Counted from the first letter of the stretch, positions 1 through 9,939 are shown. The stretch: 64,000 nucleotides of DNA from Plesiocystis pacifica SIR-1 (GCF_000170895.1 NZ_ABCS01000019.1:62001-126000); one strand, 5' to 3'. A program made the numbers and translations. Notes: generated by a model from the sequence alone, not told the origin.

Positions 1-117
1 GCCCGGCGAAGCCCGGCCGCGAAGGCGCCTCGCTACCTCACCGGCGCCCTCGCCAAGTTCGCCGCGCTGGTCGACTCGGCCAGCGAAGGCGCCACGACTT
101 CTCGTCCGCAGTTTTGA
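1..117 (+). CDS. ilvD: Dihydroxy-acid dehydratase, C-terminal end only (partial at left edge)
   Basis: Only the last 38 codons are in the window; reading frame 1 is open from base 1 to the TGA at 115-117. The encoded tail contains [20 protein letters not shown], which matches the family's usual C-terminus (LAKYA.LVSSAS.GAV). The enzyme makes the 2-oxo acids from dihydroxyisovalerate and dihydroxymethylvalerate in valine and isoleucine synthesis. It lies 47 bases before ilvC on the same strand, which supports the call and an ilvD-C-B-M-A operon. The identification rests on a short tail plus context, so it is good but not certain. Confidence 0.7.
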   Translation, partial: ARRSPAAKAPRYLTGALAKFAALVDSASEGATTSRPQF

Positions 118-164
118 CTTCTCACCCCGACTCCAGCTCCACACCAATCCCCAGAGACAACACC

Positions 165-1196
165 ATGCACGTCTTCACCGAGCGAGACCTCACCACCACC
201 CTCGACTCCTCCACCCGCGTCTGCGTCGTCGGCTACGGCAGCCAGGGCCGCGCCCACGCCCTCAACCTCCGCGACTCCGGCGTCGACGTCGTCCTGGGCC
301 TGCGCCCGGGAGGGGCCAGCGCGCGCCAGGCCAGCGCCGAGGGCTGGTCGCCCCGGCCCATCGCCGAGGCCGTCCAGGGCGCCTCGATCGTGATGATCTT
401 GCTGCCGGATACGGCCCAGCCGGCGGTGTTCCGCGAGGCCATCGCGCCCCACCTCGAGCCCGGCGCGCTGCTGATGTTCGCCCACGGCTTCAACGTCCAC
501 TACGGCCAGATCGACGCGCCCGCGGGCGTCGACGTGGCCCTCGTCGCGCCCAAGTCCCCGGGCGCCATGGTCCGCCGCGAGTACACCCGCGGCTGCGGCG
601 TGCCCTGCCTGATGGCCGTGCACCGCGACGCCACGGGCAGCGCCCGCGCGCGCACCCTGGCCTACGCCCACGCCATCGGCGGGACCCGGGCGGGGGTGCT
701 CGAGACCAGCTTTGCCGAGGAGACCGAGACCGACCTATTCGGCGAGCAGGCCGTGCTCTGCGGCGGCGTGACCGAGCTGGTGACCAAGGGCTTCGAGACC
801 CTGGTCGAGGCCGGCTACCAGCCCGAGATCGCCTACTTCGAGTGCCTCCACGAGCTCAAGCTGATCGTCGACCTGATGCACGAGGGCGGCCTGGCCAAGG
901 TCCACCAGTTCGTGAGCGAGACGGCGATCTACGGCGACCTCAGCCGCGGCCCGCGGATCGTCGACGCCGGGGCCAAGGCGCGCATGAAGGAGGTCCTCGA
1001 GGAGGTCCAGACCGGGGCCTTCGCGCGGGAGTGGTTGGTCGAGAACCAGGTCGGCAAGCCCAGCTACCGGCGCATGCTCGCCCGCGACCTCGAGCACCCC
1101 ATCGAGGCCGTGGGCCGGTCCCTGCGCGCGCGCATGACCTGGCTCGAGGAGGGGCCCGGGGACGCGGACCAGGAAGACCGGAGCGCCGCGCAATGA
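165..1196 (+). CDS. ilvC: Ketol-acid reductoisomerase (class I)
   Basis: Cytosolic NADPH- and Mg-dependent enzyme that isomerises and reduces acetolactate or acetohydroxybutyrate, the second common step of valine and isoleucine synthesis. The 343-residue product has the normal length for the short class I form. The Rossmann motif [17 protein letters not shown] is near residues 23-39. The knotted C-terminal domain shows [18 protein letters not shown] and [16 protein letters not shown], which carry the metal-binding acidic residues, and HPIE near the end. The ATG at 165 is preferred over an upstream TTG at 114 because homologues begin just before the Rossmann fold. Its stop overlaps the next start (ATGA), so translation is probably coupled to ilvB. 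Confidence 0.97.
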   Translation: MHVFTERDLTTTLDSSTRVCVVGYGSQGRAHALNLRDSGVDVVLGLRPGGASARQASAEGWSPRPIAEAVQGASIVMILLPDTAQPAVFREAIAPHLEPGALLMFAHGFNVHYGQIDAPAGVDVALVAPKSPGAMVRREYTRGCGVPCLMAVHRDATGSARARTLAYAHAIGGTRAGVLETSFAEETETDLFGEQAVLCGGVTELVTKGFETLVEAGYQPEIAYFECLHELKLIVDLMHEGGLAKVHQFVSETAIYGDLSRGPRIVDAGAKARMKEVLEEVQTGAFAREWLVENQVGKPSYRRMLARDLEHPIEAVGRSLRARMTWLEEGPGDADQEDRSAAQ

Positions 1197-2854
1197 ACGG
1201 CGCCCAGGCCCTGGTCCACGCCCTCGAGGCCGAGGGCTGCACGCACGTCTTCGGCTACCCCGGCGGGGCGATCATGCCGGTCTACGACGCGCTGCGGGAC
1301 AGCCCCATCGAGCACGTCCTCGTTCGCCACGAGCAGGCGGCCGCCCTCGCGGCGGACGCCTGGGGCCGGCTGCGGCGCGAGCCCGGGGTCTGCCTGGCGA
1401 CCTCGGGGCCGGGGGCGACCAACCTCGTGACCGGCATCGCCAACGCGGCCATGGACTCGGCCCCGCTGGTCGCGATCACCGGGCAGGTCCCCACCCAGGT
1501 CCTGGGCACCGACGCCTTCCAAGAGCTCGACGTGTTCGGCGTGACCATGCCGATCGTCAAGCACAGCTTCCTGGTCCGCGACCCCGACCAGGTCGCCTCG
1601 ACCCTCCACGAGGCCTTCGCCATCGCTCGGGAGGGCCGGCCTGGGCCCGTGCTCGTCGACTTGCCCAAGGACGTGCAGATGGCCCCGGCCTCCGTCGAGG
1701 GGGCAGCTCGGCGCCCGCTCGCGGCGACCGAGCCCGTCGATCCGGCCGGCCTCGTCCGCGCCCTGGATCTCCTCGACGCCGCCGAGCGCCCCTTGGTCTA
1801 CGCGGGCGGGGGCGTGGCCATGGCCAGCGCCGTCGAGGCCTTCCGCGCCTTCATCGAGGCCAGCGGAATCCCCTGCGTCACCACCCTCAAGGGCCTGGGC
1901 CTGCTGCCCCGGGAGCACGACGCCTTCGTGGGCATGCTGGGCATGCACGGCACGACGGCCGCCAACGCCAGCGTCCAGGCCTGCGACCTGCTCGTGGTCG
2001 TCGGCGCCCGCTTCGACGACCGCGCGACCATGGCCCTCGGCGAGTTCGCGCCCGCGGCCCGGGTCATCCACCTCGACGTCGATCCTGGCGAGGTCGGCAA
2101 GCTGCGGGCCGCCGACGTCCGGCTGATCGGCGACCTCGCCAGCGCCCTCGCGGCGCTCTCGGGCCGGCGCAGCATCCCGGCCTGGCGCGACCGCTGCCGG
2201 GCCCGCAAGGCCTCGGCCCGGCCCCGCCTCGACCACCCCGGCCCCGGCGTGTTCGCCCCCCGCTTGCTCGACCGCGTCAGCGAGGCCTTCGGCGACGAGC
2301 TGATCCTCGCCTGCGACGTCGGCCAGCACCAGATGTGGGTCGCCCAGCACTGCCGCATCCCCGAGCCCCGGGTGCACCTGAGCTCCGGGGGCCTCGGGAC
2401 CATGGGCTACGGGCTGCCCGCGGCGATCGGCGCAGCCCTGGCCGAGCCCGAGCGCCACGTGCTGTGCGTGACCGGAGACGGCTCGATCATGATGAACATC
2501 CAGGAGCTGGCGACGGTGAAGCGCTACGGCCTGCCCGTGAAGATCCTGCTCCTGGACAACGCCTGCCTGGGGCTCGTGCGCCAGTGGCAGGAGCTGTTCT
2601 TCGAGGCCCGCTACTCGGAGATCGACCTGTCCGACAACCCCGACTTCGTCGAGCTCGCCGAGGCCCTGGGCATCCCCGCCTTTCGCATCGAGCGCGCCGA
2701 CCAGGAGGCCGAGGCCGTCGAGCGCCTGCTCGCCGCCGAGGGCCCCACGCTGTGCCACTGCGTCATCGACCCGCGCGAGAACGTGTGGCCGCTGGTGCCG
2801 CCCGGCCAGTCCTTGAACACCCAGATGCTCGGGCCCCGCGGCGGGCCGAGCTGA
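1193..2854 (+). CDS. ilvB: Acetolactate synthase, large catalytic subunit
   Basis: Thiamine diphosphate enzyme that condenses pyruvate with pyruvate or 2-oxobutyrate, the first common step of branched-chain amino acid synthesis. The 553-residue product has the usual three domains. The N-terminal PYR domain has [14 protein letters not shown] and [12 protein letters not shown], whose Glu is the catalytic ThDP residue; the middle domain is FAD-binding. The C-terminal PP domain has the ThDP/Mg motif [16 protein letters not shown] mitochondria-like or anchoring extension is absent. The start is the ATG inside the ilvC stop (ATGA). The small subunit follows after 50 bases. Catabolic AlsS is less likely given the biosynthetic neighbours. 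Confidence 0.96.
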   Translation: MNGAQALVHALEAEGCTHVFGYPGGAIMPVYDALRDSPIEHVLVRHEQAAALAADAWGRLRREPGVCLATSGPGATNLVTGIANAAMDSAPLVAITGQVPTQVLGTDAFQELDVFGVTMPIVKHSFLVRDPDQVASTLHEAFAIAREGRPGPVLVDLPKDVQMAPASVEGAARRPLAATEPVDPAGLVRALDLLDAAERPLVYAGGGVAMASAVEAFRAFIEASGIPCVTTLKGLGLLPREHDAFVGMLGMHGTTAANASVQACDLLVVVGARFDDRATMALGEFAPAARVIHLDVDPGEVGKLRAADVRLIGDLASALAALSGRRSIPAWRDRCRARKASARPRLDHPGPGVFAPRLLDRVSEAFGDELILACDVGQHQMWVAQHCRIPEPRVHLSSGGLGTMGYGLPAAIGAALAEPERHVLCVTGDGSIMMNIQELATVKRYGLPVKILLLDNACLGLVRQWQELFFEARYSEIDLSDNPDFVELAEALGIPAFRIERADQEAEAVERLLAAEGPTLCHCVIDPRENVWPLVPPGQSLNTQMLGPRGGPS

Positions 2855-2904
2855 GCGTCCCCCTTCGAACTCCAACGTTCCATCCGCCTAGAGAGCGCAC
2901 CGTC

Positions 2905-3207
2905 ATGTCCCAGATTCGCCAGCCGATCCTCGCCGACCGTCCCCAACTGAGCATTCGCTTCACCGAAGCCGAAGGCGCGCTGACCCGAGCGCTGCTGGTC
3001 GTCGGGCGCCGCGGCTGGTCGATCGCCGACTTGCGGGCGTGGCGGGAGCCGGGCTGCCTGCGCGTCGACGCCCAGCTCGAGGCCACGCCCCGGGCGACGC
3101 CGCTGCCGGCCCGCGTGCTGCAGCGTCAGCTCGCCCGCCTCCACGACGTGTCCGAGGTGGTGCTCCGGCCCCCTCGCGTCCCAACCGGCGAGCGGCCACC
3201 ATGCTAG
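2905..3207 (+). CDS. ilvM: Acetolactate synthase small subunit, IlvM-like single ACT domain
   Basis: A 100-residue protein made almost entirely of one ACT-like domain (about residues 14-92). Recognisable segments are LSIRFTEAEGALTRALLVV, GRRGWSI in the first strand-helix unit and LARLHDVSEVVLRP at the end, which resemble E. coli IlvM rather than the longer IlvN/IlvH subunits with a second C-terminal domain. It is expected to bind and activate the large subunit encoded just upstream. IlvM-type subunits usually give little valine feedback inhibition, but that is inferred. The stop overlaps the ATG of ilvA by seven bases (3201-3207). Confidence 0.85.
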   Translation: MSQIRQPILADRPQLSIRFTEAEGALTRALLVVGRRGWSIADLRAWREPGCLRVDAQLEATPRATPLPARVLQRQLARLHDVSEVVLRPPRVPTGERPPC

Positions 3208-4250
3208 GCGCGCTCGCCCCGTCCGCGCCGGCGCAGCCCGAGGTCGAGATCGAGGATCCTGCGCTCGCGGGCCTGCGCCCCAGCTTTGCCGAGATCCTGG
3301 GCGCGCGTCGGCGCCTGTCGGGCCTGCTCCCGCCGACGCCGCTCGTGCGCCACCCCGGGCTGTCGGCGCGGGTCGGCGTCGACTGCCTCGTCAAGCTCGA
3401 GAACACCCAGCCCGTCGGCGCCTTCAAGGTCCGCGGGGGCCTGAACCTGCTGCTCACTTCGAGCCCCGAGCAGCGCGCCCGCGGCTACGTCACGGCGACC
3501 CGGGGCAACCACGGCCAGTCCTTGGCCTACGCCTGCGCCCGCTTCGGCAGCCGCTGCGCCCTGGTCGTCCCGCGCGGCAACGATCCCGCCAAGAACCGGG
3601 CCATGCGCGAGCTGGGGGCGGAGCTGCTCGTCACGGGGGTGGACTTCGACGCCGCCTGGGAGGCCGCCCGCGGCCTCGCCGAGCAGCGCGGGGCGACCCT
3701 CGTCCACCCCGGGGCCACGCAGGCCCTCGTCGCCGGCGTCGGCACCTGGGCCCTCGAGCTGCTCGAGCAATCGCCGGGTCCCCTCGACGCCGTGTTCGTA
3801 CCCGTCGGCGTGGGCAGCTGCGTCGCGGGCACGGCCATCGCCCTGCGCGCGCGCAGCCCCCACACCCAGGTCATCGGGGTCCAGAGCGCGGCGGCCCCGG
3901 CCATGACCCTGGCCTGGCGCGGGCGGAGCGACGCCGGCCATCCGCCCGCGCCGACCCTCGCCGACGGCCTCGCCGTGGGTCGGGTCGTCGCCGAGACCAT
4001 GGCGGTCATGCGCGCCCTGGTCGACGACATGGTCCTGGTCGACGAGGACGCCCTGGCTCGGGCGATCCGCTGGTACGCCGAGACCCTGGGCCAGCTCGCC
4101 GAGGGCGCGGGCGCGGCCGCGCTGGCCGGCGCCCACCAGCTCGCGTCGCGCTTTCGGGGCGGTCGCGTGGCCGTGTTGCTCAGCGGCGGCAACGTGGACC
4201 CGCGGCGCCTGCTGACCGTGCTCACCGGTGAGGACCGCGAGCGCGGTTAG
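3201..4250 (+). CDS. ilvA: Threonine ammonia-lyase, catalytic domain only
   Basis: PLP enzyme that deaminates threonine to 2-oxobutyrate, the committed step to isoleucine. The 349-residue product is a fold-type II PLP protein: the Schiff-base lysine is K76 in NTQPVGAFKVRGG, the phosphate-cup segment is VGVGSCVAG, and SGGNVDP closes the domain. It lacks the C-terminal ACT-like regulatory half found in the roughly 514-residue E. coli IlvA, so isoleucine feedback through that domain is not expected. The operon position argues for a biosynthetic role, although the length is like catabolic TdcB or serine dehydratases. The ATG lies within the ilvM stop region. Its end overlaps the convergent kinase gene by four bases. 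Confidence 0.88.
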   Translation: MLGALAPSAPAQPEVEIEDPALAGLRPSFAEILGARRRLSGLLPPTPLVRHPGLSARVGVDCLVKLENTQPVGAFKVRGGLNLLLTSSPEQRARGYVTATRGNHGQSLAYACARFGSRCALVVPRGNDPAKNRAMRELGAELLVTGVDFDAAWEAARGLAEQRGATLVHPGATQALVAGVGTWALELLEQSPGPLDAVFVPVGVGSCVAGTAIALRARSPHTQVIGVQSAAAPAMTLAWRGRSDAGHPPAPTLADGLAVGRVVAETMAVMRALVDDMVLVDEDALARAIRWYAETLGQLAEGAGAAALAGAHQLASRFRGGRVAVLLSGGNVDPRRLLTVLTGEDRERG

Positions 4251-5899
4251 TCAGGGGCCTGGCAGCAGCAGCGCAGCTCGCCGTTGAGGGACGAGCGCAC
4301 GGGCGAGTCGCAGTCGGTCAGCTGCGACTGCCCGGAGCCCGGGTCCCGGCAGACCTGATCGGTCACGCCGAACAGCTGGGTCGCGCCCTCGCAGCCGGGG
4401 GTGGTGCAGCCCGGCTCGAGGGGGCAGCCGCCCTTGATGCAGCGGCTGCCCGCGCGGGCGCACAGCTGGTTGCAGTCCTCGACGGTCTCGCTGGGGCTGC
4501 AGGTCGACCACGCGCCGTCGCCGACCTCGACGGTCGGGGTCTCGGCCTCTTTCGCGGCGCGCTCCCGGGCCTCTTGGTTCCAGCGCACGAAGAACACCAC
4601 GAGCAGGCCCAGGAAGCCGACGACGAGCAGCGAGGCGACGGTCCAGGGCGGGGGTCCTGCGCGCTTGGGGCTGGGCGAGCGGGTCTGCGAGAGGTGGGAG
4701 AGCTGGGTCGGGCCCTCGTCGCTCGCGTTGGCTGCCGAGGGCTCGCGCGAGGGCTTGGTCGTCGCGCGTCCCCGCGGGGCGGCGCGGTCGGCCTCGGTCG
4801 CGGTGCGCTCCCCGGTGCGGGTGTGGAGGTCGACGGAGAGCTCGCTGAGCGCCAGCCCCGAGCTCGCCGCCGAGCTCGGGCCCGAGTGGGGGCGCGCGGG
4901 GGACGGCTCGCCGACGTCCACGCCCGTCTCCGTGACCTCCTCGGTCCCGACCATCGCCGAGCTCGAGTGCGCGGCCTGGGTCGGCTCGGTGCCTTGCGGC
5001 AGGGCGTCGGACTCGACGAACTGCCGGACGAGGGCCTCGAGCTCGAAGCTCAGGTCGCGCAGGCCGGGCCAGCGATCGAGGAGCGCGAGGGCTTCGCGGG
5101 CTGACTGGACCCGCTGCCCAGGATCCGCCGCGAGCAAGGCCACGCGCAGGGCGTCGAGCTCGGGCGGCACGTTCGCGTTGTCGAGGGGCGGGATCCGGCC
5201 GGCGAGGATCATCCCGTAGAGCTCGCCGTCGTCGGCGGCTTCGCTGCGGAATTTCTTGTTGTCGAGGAGCTCGTGGAGGATCGCCCCGACCGCGAACAGG
5301 TCGATGGTCGGCTCCCGGGCGTTGCCGCGCAGCTGCTCGGGCGGCATGTAGCGCGGCTTCCCGCGGATGTGCCCGCCGCTGGTCTCGTCGCTCGACAGCC
5401 GCGCGATGCCGAAGTCCATCAGCTTGACTCCGCCCTCGACGGACAGCATCACGTTCTGCGGCGAGACGTCGCGGTGGATGATCTGCCCCTTGGTCCCGCG
5501 GTGGTCGACGCTGTGGGCGTAGTCGAGGGCGCGGAGCAGCTTGGCGACGACGTGGGCGACGAGCCCGACGTTGAGCCGCCCGCCCTGGGCCCGCAGCCGC
5601 GCCGTGAGCCGGGCCAGGTCGAGGCCGTCGACCCACTCCATGACCATGCAGCAGGTCGAGCCCTCGGCGATCACGTCGAAGACCTGGACGATGTTGGCGT
5701 GGGTCAGGCCCATGGACAGCCGGGCCTCTTGCACGAACATCTGGCGCAGGGGCTCGGAGTCGGCGTGGCGCGCCCCGAGCATCTTGATGGCGACGATCTT
5801 CGCAGCGCCGATCGTCGTGGACCGCCGGCCGAGCCAGACCTCTCCCATGCCGCCCTCGCCGAGCTTGCGCAGCAAGGTGTAGCCGCCCACGCGGGTCAC
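4247..5899 (-). CDS. Membrane Ser/Thr protein kinase with Cys-rich outer domain
   Basis: A 550-residue Hanks-type kinase. The kinase domain occupies about residues 5-280: glycine loop GEGGMGEVW (14-22), invariant lysine in VAIK (K39), catalytic HRD (142-144) in HRDVSPQNVML, DFG (162-164) and RYMPPEQ. A Ser/Thr/Pro-rich linker of about 130 residues follows, then one membrane helix (VASLLVVGFLGLLVVFFV). The last roughly 90 residues lie outside the membrane and contain 12 cysteines, ending in RCCCQAPD; this part is unlike the TPR or PASTA sensors of other kinases. Orphan gene, convergent with ilvA. The signal sensed by the Cys-rich domain is unknown. Confidence 0.93.
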   Translation of the reverse strand: MTRVGGYTLLRKLGEGGMGEVWLGRRSTTIGAAKIVAIKMLGARHADSEPLRQMFVQEARLSMGLTHANIVQVFDVIAEGSTCCMVMEWVDGLDLARLTARLRAQGGRLNVGLVAHVVAKLLRALDYAHSVDHRGTKGQIIHRDVSPQNVMLSVEGGVKLMDFGIARLSSDETSGGHIRGKPRYMPPEQLRGNAREPTIDLFAVGAILHELLDNKKFRSEAADDGELYGMILAGRIPPLDNANVPPELDALRVALLAADPGQRVQSAREALALLDRWPGLRDLSFELEALVRQFVESDALPQGTEPTQAAHSSSAMVGTEEVTETGVDVGEPSPARPHSGPSSAASSGLALSELSVDLHTRTGERTATEADRAAPRGRATTKPSREPSAANASDEGPTQLSHLSQTRSPSPKRAGPPPWTVASLLVVGFLGLLVVFFVRWNQEARERAAKEAETPTVEVGDGAWSTCSPSETVEDCNQLCARAGSRCIKGGCPLEPGCTTPGCEGATQLFGVTDQVCRDPGSGQSQLTDCDSPVRSSLNGELRCCCQAPD

Positions 5900-5984
5900 G
5901 CTTCCTTCTCACACGCCGCTGACCCCGTGGTCAACCGCACGTATCACGGGGAACACCTTCGGGCCGCGCCGGGGTTGTAGACTC

Positions 5985-7034
5985 ATGTCCTTGGCCACGC
6001 ATCGCCCCCCCTTTGTTTCCATTGCCCTGCTCGCGTGCGGGCTCGCCTTCGCCTGTGGCGAGGACGGGAGCGGCGAACTCGGCGGGGGCGCGGGCGACGA
6101 GGTCGGGGAGACCCAGCCTGGGCCGGAGACCACCGAGGGCACCGAGACCAGCCCGGGAGACAGCACGGACACGGGCGCCGAGGGGCCCGCCGGCCTCGAG
6201 TTCGTGCCAGCGCTGGCGGGGCTGTGGACCGGGCCGGTGACCATGACGCCCCTGGGCGCCTTCCCGACCATGAACATGGACCTGCAGTTCGTCGACGGGC
6301 AGGTGCTGTTCTCCCGCGCCGACCTCGACGCCGCCAACTCCCTGCGCTTCGCCTTCTCCGTCGAGACCATCGCTGGCACCGATACGCTCATCTACCGCAA
6401 CGGCGGCTACTTCCTGGGCATCCTCCGCGACTCCCGGACCGTGCTCGTGGAGCACGAGGGGGTCGCGGGCGAGGGCCCGGCGAGCTACCGCTTTTGCGCC
6501 CTGGACGGGGGTTGCGACTACATCGACGCGCTGTGGGAGTTCGACGACGCCGAGCACCTGGTCCTCGACGTGAAGGTCAAGGGCATGCAGCACGTGTACT
6601 GGCTGGCCGAGCGGGTCCAGACCCGGCCCGTGCCCGAGGGGCTGCCCGAGGGCCTCGAGAGCCAGGGGGCCGGCGACGCGCCCTTCCCCGAGATGCCGAG
6701 CCTGCGCGCGACGGTGACCTGGATGGACCCGCTGGCGATGCCCGGGGACGCGTGGGTGCTGCTGTCCAAGCAAGACTGCGGGATCAACGAGCTGTGCGAC
6801 TTTTCCCGCTCGCTGCTGACCACCGTCGAGGCCGGTGCGGTCTCGGGGGAGCTGCTGATCGACCAGCTGCACCCTGGCGATTACAAGATCACCGCCTTCC
6901 TCGACCGCGATCAGAACCTCGCCGAGACCCTGTTCCCGGGTACGGGGGACGGGGTCAGCCTGCCCAACGGACCCGTGACCGTCGCGCCCTCGGGGGAGAC
7001 GACGACGACGGTCCCGATCCTCGTCGAGCTTTGA
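5985..7034 (+). CDS. Putative lipoprotein of unknown function
   Basis: A 349-residue protein not assigned to a family. The N-terminus is a lipoprotein signal (VSIALLACGLAFACGED, lipobox ending at C24), followed by a low-complexity Glu/Thr/Gly/Asp linker to about residue 65, typical of myxobacterial surface lipoproteins. The remaining globular part begins LEFVPALAGLWTGPVTM and looks beta-rich; the FALAGLWTG-type start suggests a barrel-like domain, but this is only an impression. A second small domain near the C-terminus reads like a carboxypeptidase-regulatory or Ig-type fold (GDYKITAFLDRDQN). It is transcribed away from the kinase at 4247-5899 from an 85-base divergent promoter region. Confidence 0.8.
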   Translation: MSLATHRPPFVSIALLACGLAFACGEDGSGELGGGAGDEVGETQPGPETTEGTETSPGDSTDTGAEGPAGLEFVPALAGLWTGPVTMTPLGAFPTMNMDLQFVDGQVLFSRADLDAANSLRFAFSVETIAGTDTLIYRNGGYFLGILRDSRTVLVEHEGVAGEGPASYRFCALDGGCDYIDALWEFDDAEHLVLDVKVKGMQHVYWLAERVQTRPVPEGLPEGLESQGAGDAPFPEMPSLRATVTWMDPLAMPGDAWVLLSKQDCGINELCDFSRSLLTTVEAGAVSGELLIDQLHPGDYKITAFLDRDQNLAETLFPGTGDGVSLPNGPVTVAPSGETTTTVPILVEL

Positions 7035-7047
7035 GCTTCTCGGTGGC

Positions 7048-7416
7048 TCACTCGCAGGTGGGCGCCTCGGGCGAGCACTCGCCCTTGGCGTTGCACTGCT
7101 TGACCACGGCCGTCTCGTTGCAGTCAGCGTCGTCGGGCGGGCAGACCGTGCAGCCCTCGCCGCAGGCCTTGCCCGCGCAGGGGTCGTAGGCCGCGTCGGC
7201 GGGCGGATCCGCGGGGGTGTTGGTGCCGACGTTGGCGTCGGCAGGCGGGGTCGAGTCGGCGGGCGGGGTCGAGTCGGCGGGCGGATCCGCGGGGGTGTCC
7301 GCCTTGGCGTCCGCGTCGGCGGGCGGGGTCGAGTCGGCCGCCGGGCGATCGCAAGCGGGCGCGAGCAGGGCGAAGGCGGCGAGGGCCATGGGGAGACCGA
7401 TCTTGAGCTGCACCAT
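7048..7416 (-). CDS. Small Cys-rich lipoprotein with Pro-Pro-Ala-Asp repeats
   Basis: A 122-residue predicted lipoprotein: the signal is [17 protein letters not shown] with the lipobox Cys at residue 22. Then comes a spacer built from repeated [14 protein letters not shown] units (about residues 26-76), encoded by tandem GC-rich DNA repeats around 7200-7340. The C-terminal 45 residues contain eight cysteines in a compact pattern ([19 protein letters not shown] ... [17 protein letters not shown]), suggesting a small disulfide domain like those in myxobacterial surface proteins. The ATG at 7414-7416 is the only Met before the signal peptide. It is convergent with the lipoprotein gene at 5985-7034. 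Function unknown. Confidence 0.8.
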   Translation of the reverse strand: MVQLKIGLPMALAAFALLAPACDRPAADSTPPADADAKADTPADPPADSTPPADSTPPADANVGTNTPADPPADAAYDPCAGKACGEGCTVCPPDDADCNETAVVKQCNAKGECSPEAPTCE

Positions 7417-7478
7417 GGCGTCCACGATCGTCGAACTGGCCGTGGTTTCCAACCCGAGTTTCGCGCCTTCGAGTGCCG

Positions 7479-8264
7479 TTAGGTCCCTGGGGTGTCGCCG
7501 TAGAGGTGAATGTGCAGCCGCAGCCCGAGCCGGTAGGGGCTGTGGCGCTCGCGGGTCACCGCGTCGACGCGGGCGTAGCCCGAGCTCAGCGCGTTCAGGT
7601 CGCGCCCTTCGGGCATGAGCAGCACGCGGTCGCGCAGCGCTGGCGGGACCGCGAGGGCGTCGACCAGGGCGTCGATCTCGGCCAGGTCCGCGAGCAGGGC
7701 TTCGTCGCTCGCGGTGCGGACCACGAACTTGAGCTGCCACGGCGCCGCCGCCATCAGCCTGGCCAGGACCTCGAGGTCCAAGCGCGCGTCCTCGTGGCGC
7801 TGGGCCAGGCTGGGCTTGCCCTCGGCCGCGGCCCGGGCCCACGGGGTGCTGTGGCTGAGCTTGGGCGAGATCGACATCAGGTCGGCCTCGACGCCCTCGC
7901 ACCACAGGCTGCCGGCGGTCTCGATGGTCAGGTGGTGGCCCGCGGCGCGCAGCCGGGCGCTGAGCTCCGCGCACGCCGGGAACAGCAGGGGCTCGCCGCC
8001 CGTGAGCACCACGTGGCGCGGCTGGCCGGGCGCCCCGCACCAGTCCACGAGCGCGTCGAGGCTCGCCCGCTCACCCTCCGGCGCCCACGAGGTCCGCGGC
8101 GTGTCGCACCACACGCAGCGCAGGTTGCAGCCCGAGACCCGCACGAAGCTGCTGCGCACGCCGACCAGCGAGCCCTCGCCCTGGATCGAGACGAAGCGCT
8201 CTTGGACCCGCAAGCTGGGGCTGCGCTCGGGTTTGAGGTCGGCCACGGCCGGATGCTCGCCCAT
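7479..8264 (-). CDS. queE: 7-carboxy-7-deazaguanine synthase (radical SAM, QueE family)
   Basis: Radical SAM enzyme that contracts carboxytetrahydropterin to 7-carboxy-7-deazaguanine on the path to preQ0 and queuosine. The 261-residue protein has the family opening [16 protein letters not shown], the QueE-type cluster motif C-x3-C-x2-C in [17 protein letters not shown] (Cys 46, 50, 53) and the GGEPLL segment. ISPKLSHS and LKFVV further on are also QueE-like. The ATG at 8262-8264 fits homologue starts. It is divergent from asnS with 39 bases between the starts. tRNA-Asn is one of the tRNAs that carry queuosine, so the pairing may not be random, but no other queuosine genes are present. Confidence 0.9.
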   Translation of the reverse strand: MGEHPAVADLKPERSPSLRVQERFVSIQGEGSLVGVRSSFVRVSGCNLRCVWCDTPRTSWAPEGERASLDALVDWCGAPGQPRHVVLTGGEPLLFPACAELSARLRAAGHHLTIETAGSLWCEGVEADLMSISPKLSHSTPWARAAAEGKPSLAQRHEDARLDLEVLARLMAAAPWQLKFVVRTASDEALLADLAEIDALVDALAVPPALRDRVLLMPEGRDLNALSSGYARVDAVTRERHSPYRLGLRLHIHLYGDTPGT

Positions 8265-8303
8265 CTCTTTGCGCGGCGCCAGGGTCTGGCTACCCTTGCG
8301 CGC

Positions 8304-9707
8304 ATGCAGTCGCCGCGAACCAAGATCGCCCAAGCGCTCCAGGCCGAGATCCCCGCCGACGGCGCGCTCAACCTGCGCGTCAAGGGCTGGGCCCGCACGG
8401 TCCGCTCGGGCAAGAAGGTGACCTTCATCAGCCTCAACGACGGCTCCAGCTTCGGCTCCCTGCAGGTCGTCGTGCCCCCCGAGGTCGACGACTACGAGGC
8501 CATCACCCACCTGACCACGGGCTCGGCGCTGAGCGTCGAGGGCGAGCTGATCGAGTCCCCGGCCAAGGGCCAGCGCGTCGAGCTCAAGGCCACCAAGGTC
8601 GAGATCGTCGGCAAGGCCGACCCGAGCTACCCGCTGCAAAAGAAGCGCCACGGCTTCGAGTTCCTCCGCGAGCAGGCCCACCTGCGCGTGCGCACCAACA
8701 CCTTCGGGGCGGTGTTCCGCGTGCGCTCGGCCCTCGCCCAGTCCGTCCACCGCTTCTTCGGCGAGCGCGGCTTCTACTACATCCACACCCCGATCATCAC
8801 GGCCAGCGACACCGAGGGCGCCGGCGAGATGTTCCGCGTCACCACCTTGCCCGTCGGCGACCCGCCCCGGGACGACGAGGGGGCCGTCGACGACAAGCAG
8901 GACTTCTTCGCCAAGCCGACCTTCCTGACCGTCTCCGGCCAGCTCAACGGCGAGACCTTCGCCCTCGGCCTGTCCGACATCTACACCTTCGGCCCGACCT
9001 TCCGCGCCGAGAACTCCAACACCAGCCGCCACGCCTCGGAGTTTTGGATGATCGAGCCGGAGATGGCCTGGCACGATCTCGACGACGACTGCCAGCTCGC
9101 CGAAGACTTCGTCAAGGCGATGTTGAAGACGGCCCTCGAGGACTGCGCCGAGGACCTCGCGTTCTTCGACAAGCGCATCGACAAGGGCCTCATCGAGCGG
9201 CTCACCAAGGTCGCCGAGGCCGACTTCGCGCGCATCACCTACACCGAGGCCGTCGAGCTGCTCGAGAAGTCCGGCAAGAGCTTCGAGTTCCCCGTGGAGT
9301 GGGGCAAGAACCTCCAGGCCGAGCACGAGCGCTACATCACCGAGGAGATCCTCGGGCGCCCGACCTTCGTGGTCGACTACCCCAAGGAGATCAAGGCCTT
9401 CTACATGCGCCGCAACGACGACGGGAAGACCGTCGCGGCCATGGACCTGCTCGTGCCCAAGATCGGCGAGCTGATCGGCGGCTCCCAACGCGAGGAGCGC
9501 CTCGACGTGCTCGAGAGCATCTTCGCCAGCGACCCGCACCTGAGCGTCGAGGACTACGACTGGTACCTCGACACCCGCCGCTTCGGCACGGCCCCGCACG
9601 CCGGCTTCGGCCTCGGCTTCGAGCGGCTGGTGATGTACGCGACGGGCATGGAGAACATCCGCGACGTGATCCCTTTCCCGCGTACACCGCGGACCTGCGA
9701 GTTCTGA
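8304..9707 (+). CDS. asnS: Asparaginyl-tRNA synthetase
   Basis: Class IIb aminoacyl-tRNA synthetase charging tRNA-Asn. The 467-residue product has the family's usual length. An OB-fold anticodon-binding domain (about 25-115, [21 protein letters not shown]) precedes the catalytic core. Motif 2 is seen in [22 protein letters not shown], shortened here to its key part [11 protein letters not shown], and motif 3 in [12 protein letters not shown] near the C-terminus. The ending [11 protein letters not shown] is characteristic of AsnS rather than AspS, which lacks this tail and has a different motif 3 ending. The ATG at 8304 is chosen because the long upstream open frame lacks family sequence. Presence of AsnS suggests direct Asn-tRNA charging. 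Confidence 0.96.
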   Translation: MQSPRTKIAQALQAEIPADGALNLRVKGWARTVRSGKKVTFISLNDGSSFGSLQVVVPPEVDDYEAITHLTTGSALSVEGELIESPAKGQRVELKATKVEIVGKADPSYPLQKKRHGFEFLREQAHLRVRTNTFGAVFRVRSALAQSVHRFFGERGFYYIHTPIITASDTEGAGEMFRVTTLPVGDPPRDDEGAVDDKQDFFAKPTFLTVSGQLNGETFALGLSDIYTFGPTFRAENSNTSRHASEFWMIEPEMAWHDLDDDCQLAEDFVKAMLKTALEDCAEDLAFFDKRIDKGLIERLTKVAEADFARITYTEAVELLEKSGKSFEFPVEWGKNLQAEHERYITEEILGRPTFVVDYPKEIKAFYMRRNDDGKTVAAMDLLVPKIGELIGGSQREERLDVLESIFASDPHLSVEDYDWYLDTRRFGTAPHAGFGLGFERLVMYATGMENIRDVIPFPRTPRTCEF

Positions 9708-9810
9708 TTTTGCCCCCGCAGCCGTCTCGGGCCGGTGACGCTCGTCGCTCCGCTCCTCCTCTTTGGCTGTAAGGCAAGGGGGGGTCGTGCCTCCTCAGAC
9801 CGCATGTGGT

Positions 9811-9830
9811 CGCCCCCGCGAGCGGGGGCG
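9811..9830 (+). terminator. GC-rich hairpin downstream of asnS
   Basis: Arms CGCCCCCGC and GCGGGGGCG are separated by GA, so in practice a 7-base-pair stem with a GCGAGC loop. It begins 104 bases after the asnS stop. There is no run of T after the stem, so it is at best an atypical terminator. Confidence 0.25.
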
Positions 9831-9939
9831 TAGCGTGGCGGGGACGAAGAACGCCTTGGATGCAGGGTGCCGACTTCGCGCCGCCAGGCGTGAAGTGATC
9901 GCTGGAGGAAACGCGCGTAGCAGGGGTTCAGCAGGGCAC

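Noticed and set aside
114..164. Upstream start for ilvC at 114 (TTG)
   Set aside because: It would add 17 residues unlike any family member and overlap the ilvD stop; the ATG at 165 fits homologues.
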